From the NCBI GenBank assembly GCA_003150175.1, contig QAKZ01000067.1, positions 1 through 35,853 on the forward strand: DNA of 35,853 bases, written 5' to 3'. The DNA comes from Coriobacteriia bacterium. GTDB taxonomy: Bacteria > Actinomycetota > Coriobacteriia > Coriobacteriales > Atopobiaceae. The stretch's first letter is position 1; each line of letters starts with the position of its first letter. The notes under the pieces are model-generated. The model was given only the letters and a program-made list of their open reading frames with translations. It was not told the origin of the DNA and made no database searches. Both the position numbers and the translations under genes were made by a program. Below, in pieces: positions 31,178-35,853 of the stretch.

Positions 31178-32481
31178 GCGCCAGCGAGGACCCCGGGGAG
31201 CTCTCCGAGCGCCGGCGCGAGCGCATCGAGCGCTGGCGCCCCCGTATGCTCGCCGTCTGGACGGTGGTCGGGGTCTTCATCGCGTCGTGGCTCATCATCG
31301 GCGCGCTCGGCTTCGTCCAGCAGGCGCTCGGGCTCATCCTCGTGGGCGGGGTCGCCGGCTTCATGTGCAGCCCCGTCACCAACCGCCTGGAGGACCACAA
31401 GGTCCCCAGGGGCCTCGCCGCTCTGATCTCGCTTGCCCTCCTGGTCGTGGGGGTCATCGTCCTCGTGTCGCTGATCGGCGGGCCCCTCATGCAGGAGCTT
31501 CTCGTGCTTTTGCGCAGCACCCCTGTGTACATCGAGCAAGCGCAAAGGGCCCTCGGAGAGTTCTGGAACACCTACGGTGAGTCCGCCGACCCGCGCGTCC
31601 AGAGCACCGTCAACCAGCTCGTGAGCGCGCTGTCGAGCACGGGGCTCTCGATGGCGAGCGACCTCGCGCGCCAGATCTCCACCGGCCTCGTCGAGAACAT
31701 CTCGAGCATGGTCACCGACTTCACCACGGTGTTCCTCGGGCTCGTCCTTGCGTACTGGGTCGCCAAGGACTACCCGCTCATGGCACGCGAGCTCGCGGTC
31801 ATCGTCGGTCCGCGCCACAGCCGCGACGTCACGCTCATGCTTGCCGTGCTCTCGCGCTCGACGGGCGGCTACATGTTCGGGACGCTCGTCACCTCCGTCG
31901 CCAACGGGCTCATGGTCGCGGCCGGCCTCGCCGCCGCGGGGCACCCCTACGCGGCCCTGCTCGGCGCGCTCACCTTCGTGATGCACTTCGTCCCCGTGAT
32001 CGGTCCCATGGTCTCGTGCCTGCTTTCCGTGCTCCTCGGCCTGTTCGTGGGGCCGGGCCTCGCCTTCGCCGCGCTGGTCATCACCGTGGTCGCCCAGAAC
32101 ATCGCGGACAACGTGCTCTCGCCCGTCGTGATGCAGCGCTCCGTCCAGATCCACCCGGCGCTCTCGCTCGTGGGCATCATCGTGGGCGGTTGCCTCGGCG
32201 GCGCCCTGGGAATGGTCCTCGCCGTGCCCCTCACCGCAGCGATCAGGGGCTTCTTCGTGTACTTCTTCGAGACGAGGACCGGGCGGCAGATCGTCTCGAG
32301 CACAGGCGCGCTCTTCCGCGGCACGGAGTACAAGGAGCCCGACGGCTCCCCGTGCCCGGAGCTCGACGCGCTCGACGATGCGACGTTCTTCGAGGGCTCC
32401 CGCCTGCGCGGGGCGCTCTCTGAGGAGGACCGCGCAGCCGTAGAGGGCCACGCCGCGGGGCTTGTGGATCCTCGGAAGTAG
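31174..32481 (+). CDS. AI-2E-family (PerM-like) transporter
   Basis: 435 residues; the ATG overlaps the sigma stop by four bases. A short Arg/Glu-rich cytoplasmic start is followed by about eight membrane segments: two pairs near residues 25-60 and 75-105, a long soluble loop (SADPRVQSTVNQLVSALSST), then FLGLVLAYWVAKDYP, a cluster VTSVANGLMVAAGLAAAG through FVPVIGPMVSCLLSVLLGLFVG, and GIIVGGCLGGALGMVLAVPLTAA. The FVPxxGP and GMVLAVPLTA signatures are those of the AI-2E family. Members transport autoinducer-2, ions or other small solutes; the substrate is unknown. The cytoplasmic tail of ~70 residues is acidic. Confidence 0.9.
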   Translation: MSASEDPGELSERRRERIERWRPRMLAVWTVVGVFIASWLIIGALGFVQQALGLILVGGVAGFMCSPVTNRLEDHKVPRGLAALISLALLVVGVIVLVSLIGGPLMQELLVLLRSTPVYIEQAQRALGEFWNTYGESADPRVQSTVNQLVSALSSTGLSMASDLARQISTGLVENISSMVTDFTTVFLGLVLAYWVAKDYPLMARELAVIVGPRHSRDVTLMLAVLSRSTGGYMFGTLVTSVANGLMVAAGLAAAGHPYAALLGALTFVMHFVPVIGPMVSCLLSVLLGLFVGPGLAFAALVITVVAQNIADNVLSPVVMQRSVQIHPALSLVGIIVGGCLGGALGMVLAVPLTAAIRGFFVYFFETRTGRQIVSSTGALFRGTEYKEPDGSPCPELDALDDATFFEGSRLRGALSEEDRAAVEGHAAGLVDPRK

Positions 32482-32520
32482 TCTGAACAACTCCCGGCAT
32501 ACCGTCCGATATGTGCTTTT

Positions 32521-32548
32521 TTGCGAGGGTGTGGCTGCGCGGTATACT
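32521..32548 (+). promoter_or_regulatory. alaS promoter
   Basis: TTGCGA (32521-32526), a 16-base spacer and TATACT (32543-32548), followed by a ~40-base leader and AAGGGAGA before ATG 32595. It lies right after the AI-2E gene stop (32481), so alaS has its own promoter. Confidence 0.65.
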
Positions 32549-32594
32549 AGTCGATTGTATGCGCAGATTCACCGCCCGATCGCAAGGGAGACAC

Positions 32595-35258
32595 ATGAGC
32601 ACCGCCGACTACAAGACTATGACCACCGCCGAGATTCGCGAGGACTTCCTCAAGTTCTTCGAGTCCAAGGGCTGCAAGCTCTGCCCGTCGTCCTCCCTCG
32701 TGCCCGACGACCCCTCGCTGCTGCTCGCAAACGCCGGCATGAACCAGTTCAAGGAGTACTACCAGGGCTCCAAGACCATGAAGGAGATCGGCGCCTGCTC
32801 CTGCCAGAAGTGCCTGCGCACGAACGACATCGATAACATCGGCGACGCCCGTCACCTCAGCTTCTTCGAGATGCTCGGCAACTTCAGCTTCGGCGGCTAC
32901 ACCAAGGCAGACGCCATCGCCTGGGCCTATGAGTTCATCACCTCGCCCGAGCACCTCGGCCTTCCCAAGGACCGCCTGTACATGACGGTCTTCGAGAACG
33001 ACGAGGAGGCCATCGAGCTCTGGCACGCCCAGGGCGTCGACTACGACCACATCTCGCGCCTCGGCGAGGAGGACAACTTCTGGGCCGCCGGCCCGACCGG
33101 CCCCTGCGGCCCCTGCTCCGAGATCTACTTCGACCAGGGCGAGGAGTTCGGCTGCGGCAGCCCCGACTGCGCCCCCGGCTGCGACTGCGACCGCTACCTC
33201 GAGTTCTGGAACCTCGTCTTCACCCAGTACGACCGCCAGGAGGACGGCTCGATGCCCGAGCTGCCCCACCGCAACATCGATACCGGCATGGGCCTCGAGC
33301 GCATCGCCGCGATCATGCAGCACAAGGGCACGAACTACGACGGCGACCTGCTCCAGTCCCTCATCGGCGTGGGCGAGAAGCTCTCGGGCCACGAGTACGG
33401 CACCGACGCTGCCAAGGACCGCAGCCTGCGCATCCTCGCCGACCACTCCCGCGCCGTCACGTTCATGATCGGCGACGGAATCCTGCCCGGCAACGAGGGC
33501 CGCGGCTACATCCTGCGCCGCCTGCTGCGCCGCGCCGTCTACCACGCCCGTCTCATGAACATCCAGAGCCCGTTCCTCTCGACCTACGTCGACGAGGTCA
33601 CGCGCCTCATGGGCGACAACTACCCCGCGCTCGTCGAGCAGAACGCCCTCATCCAGGGCATCGTCCGCGCCGAGGAGGAGCGCTTCGGCGCCACGCTCGA
33701 CGCCGGCGAGTCCATGCTCGAGGCCGAGTGCGCCAAGCTCGCTGAGGGCGCCGTGCTGCCCGGTGAGGTCGCCTTCAAGCTCCACGACACCTACGGCTTC
33801 CCCATCGACCTCACCCGCGAGATCTGCGAGGCGGCCGGCCACGAGGTCGACATGGAGGGCTTCGACGCCTGCATGACCGAGCAGAAGGAGCGCGCCCGCG
33901 CCGCCGCCAACCGCGACGCCTGGAGCAACTTCAACGACGTCTGGACCGGGCTTTCCGACAAGCTCGCCGCGACCGAGTTCTGCGGCTACGACGCCGACGC
34001 CGCCGACGGCTGCCGCGTGGTGGCCATCGTCGCGCGCGAGGCGGAGGCCGACGAGGCCCACGCCGGCGACGAGGTCAGCGTCGTCCTCGACCAGACCCCG
34101 TTCTACGCCGAGATGGGCGGCCAGTGCGGCGACACCGGTTACCTCACCGACGGCGGCAGCCTCAAGGTCCGCGTGAGCGACACCAAGGGCAAGAACGGCC
34201 TCTATGCCCACGTCGCGACCGTCGAGGAGGGCACGCTGCGCGTGGGCGACGTCGTGACCGCCGCGGTCGACCACGGCCGCCGCGAGCTCATCCGCCGTAA
34301 CCACACCGCTACCCACCTGCTCGACGCCGCGCTCAAGCAGGTCCTGGGCGAGCACGTGAGCCAGGCGGGCTCCTTCGTGGGTCCCGATCGCCTGCGCTTC
34401 GACTTCACCCACTTCGAGGCCATGACCGCCGACGAGCTCGCGCGCGTCGAGGGACTCGTGAACGCAGAGATCTTCGCCGCCGAGCCCATCGTCACCCGCG
34501 TCATGGGGCTCGACGAGGCCAAGGCCTCCGGCGCCGTCGCGCTCTTTGGCGAGAAGTACGGCGAGACCGTCCGCGTGGTCTCCACAGGCGACTCCGACGC
34601 GCCCTTCAGCCGCGAGCTCTGCGGCGGCACGCATGCCCGCAACACCGCTGACCTCGGTCTCTTCAAGATCGTCTCCGAGAGCTCCGTCGGCTCAAACGCC
34701 CGCCGGATCGAGGCCGTGACCTCCATGGGCGCCATCGAGCACCTCGATGAGCAGCTCGAGCTCCTCGCCGGCGTGGCCCACGAGCTCAAGTGCCGCCCGG
34801 CCGACGCCGCCGAGCGCGTCGCGTCCCTCAACCACGAGCTGCGCGACACCCGAAAGAAGCTCGAGGCCGTCACGACCGGCGCCGGCTCCGACAAGGTCGC
34901 CGAGGCCTTCAGGTCCGCGGTCCAGCTCGACGGGTACAAGGCCGTCGTCGCGCGCCTGGACGGTCTTTCCGGCAAGGACATGCGCTCCGCCTGGGACGGC
35001 ATCCGCGACGCCGCCGAGGGCGAGCCCGTCGCCTGCGTGATCGCATCGGCCACCCCCGACGGCAAGGTCGCGCTCCTCGCGGGCGCAACCGACGCCGCCG
35101 TCGCCTCCGGCTTCAAGGCCGGCGACATCGTGAAGAACATCGCCAGCCTCGTCGGCGGCCGCGGCGGCGGGCGCCCGAACATGGCGCAGGCCGGCGGCTC
35201 CGACGTGTCGGGTATCGACGCGGCGCTCGACGCGGCGCGCAAGGAGCTCGGCCTCTAG
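32595..35258 (+). CDS. alaS: Alanine--tRNA ligase
   Basis: 887 residues from ATG 32595 with AAGGGAGA upstream; the longer open frame back to 32511 includes the promoter and is rejected. It charges tRNA-Ala. Seen: class II aminoacylation motifs (FFESKGCKLCPSSSLVPDDP, LLANAGMNQFK, FFEMLGNFSFGGY, ILRRLLRRAV), the Cys-rich loop around GCGSPDCAPGCDCDR, the editing site RRNHTATHLLDAALKQVLG with the HxxxH, the second metal pair CGGTHARNTADLG, and the C-terminal DHHA1 end GGRGGGRPNMAQAGG. Length is normal for the family. The stop TAG overlaps the GTG of ruvX by one base. Confidence 0.97.
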   Translation: MSTADYKTMTTAEIREDFLKFFESKGCKLCPSSSLVPDDPSLLLANAGMNQFKEYYQGSKTMKEIGACSCQKCLRTNDIDNIGDARHLSFFEMLGNFSFGGYTKADAIAWAYEFITSPEHLGLPKDRLYMTVFENDEEAIELWHAQGVDYDHISRLGEEDNFWAAGPTGPCGPCSEIYFDQGEEFGCGSPDCAPGCDCDRYLEFWNLVFTQYDRQEDGSMPELPHRNIDTGMGLERIAAIMQHKGTNYDGDLLQSLIGVGEKLSGHEYGTDAAKDRSLRILADHSRAVTFMIGDGILPGNEGRGYILRRLLRRAVYHARLMNIQSPFLSTYVDEVTRLMGDNYPALVEQNALIQGIVRAEEERFGATLDAGESMLEAECAKLAEGAVLPGEVAFKLHDTYGFPIDLTREICEAAGHEVDMEGFDACMTEQKERARAAANRDAWSNFNDVWTGLSDKLAATEFCGYDADAADGCRVVAIVAREAEADEAHAGDEVSVVLDQTPFYAEMGGQCGDTGYLTDGGSLKVRVSDTKGKNGLYAHVATVEEGTLRVGDVVTAAVDHGRRELIRRNHTATHLLDAALKQVLGEHVSQAGSFVGPDRLRFDFTHFEAMTADELARVEGLVNAEIFAAEPIVTRVMGLDEAKASGAVALFGEKYGETVRVVSTGDSDAPFSRELCGGTHARNTADLGLFKIVSESSVGSNARRIEAVTSMGAIEHLDEQLELLAGVAHELKCRPADAAERVASLNHELRDTRKKLEAVTTGAGSDKVAEAFRSAVQLDGYKAVVARLDGLSGKDMRSAWDGIRDAAEGEPVACVIASATPDGKVALLAGATDAAVASGFKAGDIVKNIASLVGGRGGGRPNMAQAGGSDVSGIDAALDAARKELGL

Positions 35259-35683
35259 TGCGGGCGCTCGCGCTCGATATCGGTGAGGTCCGCGTCGGGG
35301 TCGCCGTGAGCGACCCCGCCGGCCGCGTCGCCTCGCCCGTCTGCGTCCTGCCCGCGGCCGAGGTCCTCTCGCATGCGCGCACCTTCGTGCGAGTCCTCGA
35401 GGACTGGGAGCCCGACGTGCTCGTCTGCGGCCGCCCGATGACCTTGGCGGGGGAGGAGGGCCCCCAGGCGGAGCGCATCATGGCACAGGCGCGCGCCATC
35501 GCCGAGCGCTGCGACCTTCCCCTCGAGTTCGCCGATGAGCGCCTGAGTTCGGCCGAGGCCAAGCGGATCCTGAGGGAGCAGGGCCTGAACGAGCGCTCGA
35601 TGCGGGGCAAGGTCGATATGGTGGCCGCCTCGCTCTTCCTGCAATCCTGGCTCGACGCCAACGAAGCCCACGACAACGACTGA
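35258..35683 (+). CDS. ruvX: Holliday-junction-resolvase-like / pre-16S rRNA nuclease YqgF
   Basis: 141 residues starting at the GTG that overlaps the alaS stop by one base; AAGGAG lies at 35241-35246. It has the YqgF RNase H-like fold: ALALDIGEVRVGVAVSDPAGRVASPV (first catalytic Asp; the usual G-x-K/R-R-I is EVRVG), VLVCGRPMTLAGEEGP (GLP-like strand), ADERLSSAEAKRIL (second acidic residue) and KVDMVAASLFLQSWLD with the last Asp. The family matures the 5' end of 16S rRNA. The alaS-ruvX-mltG order is widespread in Gram-positive genomes. Confidence 0.92.
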   Translation: MRALALDIGEVRVGVAVSDPAGRVASPVCVLPAAEVLSHARTFVRVLEDWEPDVLVCGRPMTLAGEEGPQAERIMAQARAIAERCDLPLEFADERLSSAEAKRILREQGLNERSMRGKVDMVAASLFLQSWLDANEAHDND

Positions 35684-35695
35684 GAAGGCCCATCG

Positions 35696-35853
35696 ATGAC
35701 CACACCCAGCAACGACCAGCATCGTCCCCGCCACGCGGCGCACTTCTCGGCGCCCGCGGCGGGCCAGGCCCCGCGCCCCCAGGGCGCCCAGCCCCGCCCG
35801 CGCCAGGCGGCGCCTTCCGGGCAGCGCACGGCCGTGCGGCACCAGGCGCAGCC
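35696..35853 (+). CDS. Start of a gene cut by the window edge, probably mltG
   Basis: ATG 35696 after GAGAAGGCCCATCG opens a frame to the window end: 52 residues, Pro/Ala/Arg/Gln-rich and low complexity (MTTPSNDQHRPRHAAHFS). It follows ruvX by 12 bases. In Gram-positive bacteria the gene after ruvX is commonly mltG (endolytic murein transglycosylase), whose actinobacterial forms carry such a disordered cytoplasmic N-terminus. No diagnostic domain is inside the window, so the name rests on position alone. Confidence 0.5.
   Translation, partial: MTTPSNDQHRPRHAAHFSAPAAGQAPRPQGAQPRPRQAAPSGQRTAVRHQAQ

Overview
The window is about 35.9 kb of high-GC, gene-dense bacterial chromosome. High GC, the argCJBD cluster, a membrane Ser/Thr kinase with PP2C and FHA partners, mixed GTG/TTG starts and the run rarA / DUF948-like / RsbW-like / sigma / AI-2E-family / alaS / ruvX / (mltG) suggest an actinobacterium, most likely of class Coriobacteriia (Collinsella-like). 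That taxonomic call is inference. No rRNA, tRNA or CRISPR was seen.

Layout. (1) 1-2536: the 3' part of an FHA-domain gene, then a DUF2207 membrane protein. (2) 2564-4155, minus strand: a LacI-type regulator followed by a 119-aa chimera joining a sucrose-PTS EIIB N-terminus to the C-terminal domain of a GH32 sucrose hydrolase. This looks like the scar of a deleted sucrose operon that still has its operators. (3) 4187-4305: a REP-like inverted repeat pair. (4) 4352-7197: nitroreductase, DEDD exonuclease, a lone PTS EIIA and a DJ-1/PfpI protein. (5) 7363-12038: argC-argJ-argB-argD behind a strong promoter with ArgR-box-like sequence, closed by a strong terminator. (6) 12348-18777: a tight operon of PP2C phosphatase, membrane Ser/Thr kinase, small membrane protein and a 1123-aa repeat-containing surface protein, preceded by 11-bp phased repeats. 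(7) 18857-22545: XRE regulator, UMF1-type MFS transporter (minus), zinc-dependent phospholipase C-like protein and a PPP-type phosphoesterase. (8) 22546-23086: an AT-rich element with 26-bp perfect inverted ends built from the same REP-like repeat. It contains the first codons of what looks like a RAYT/IS200-like transposase. (9) 23149-27634: HAD phosphatase, SGNH esterase, an ATP-grasp-like protein lacking its core, and a dGTPase. (10) 27776-35853: rarA, DUF948-like protein, RsbW-like protein, SigB/F-type sigma factor, AI-2E-family permease, alaS, ruvX and the start of a probable mltG.

How the genes work together. The arg genes carry out the acetylated steps from N-acetylglutamate to N-acetylornithine, with acetyl recycling by ArgJ. 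The kinase and phosphatase form a reversible protein phosphorylation pair, and the FHA protein is a possible phosphothreonine reader. The RsbW-like/sigma pair is translationally overlapped and probably controls an alternative regulon. The most unusual part of the window is the family of palindromic repeats at 4187-4305 and 22546-23086 with the associated transposase remnant, which resembles a decayed REP/RAYT system.
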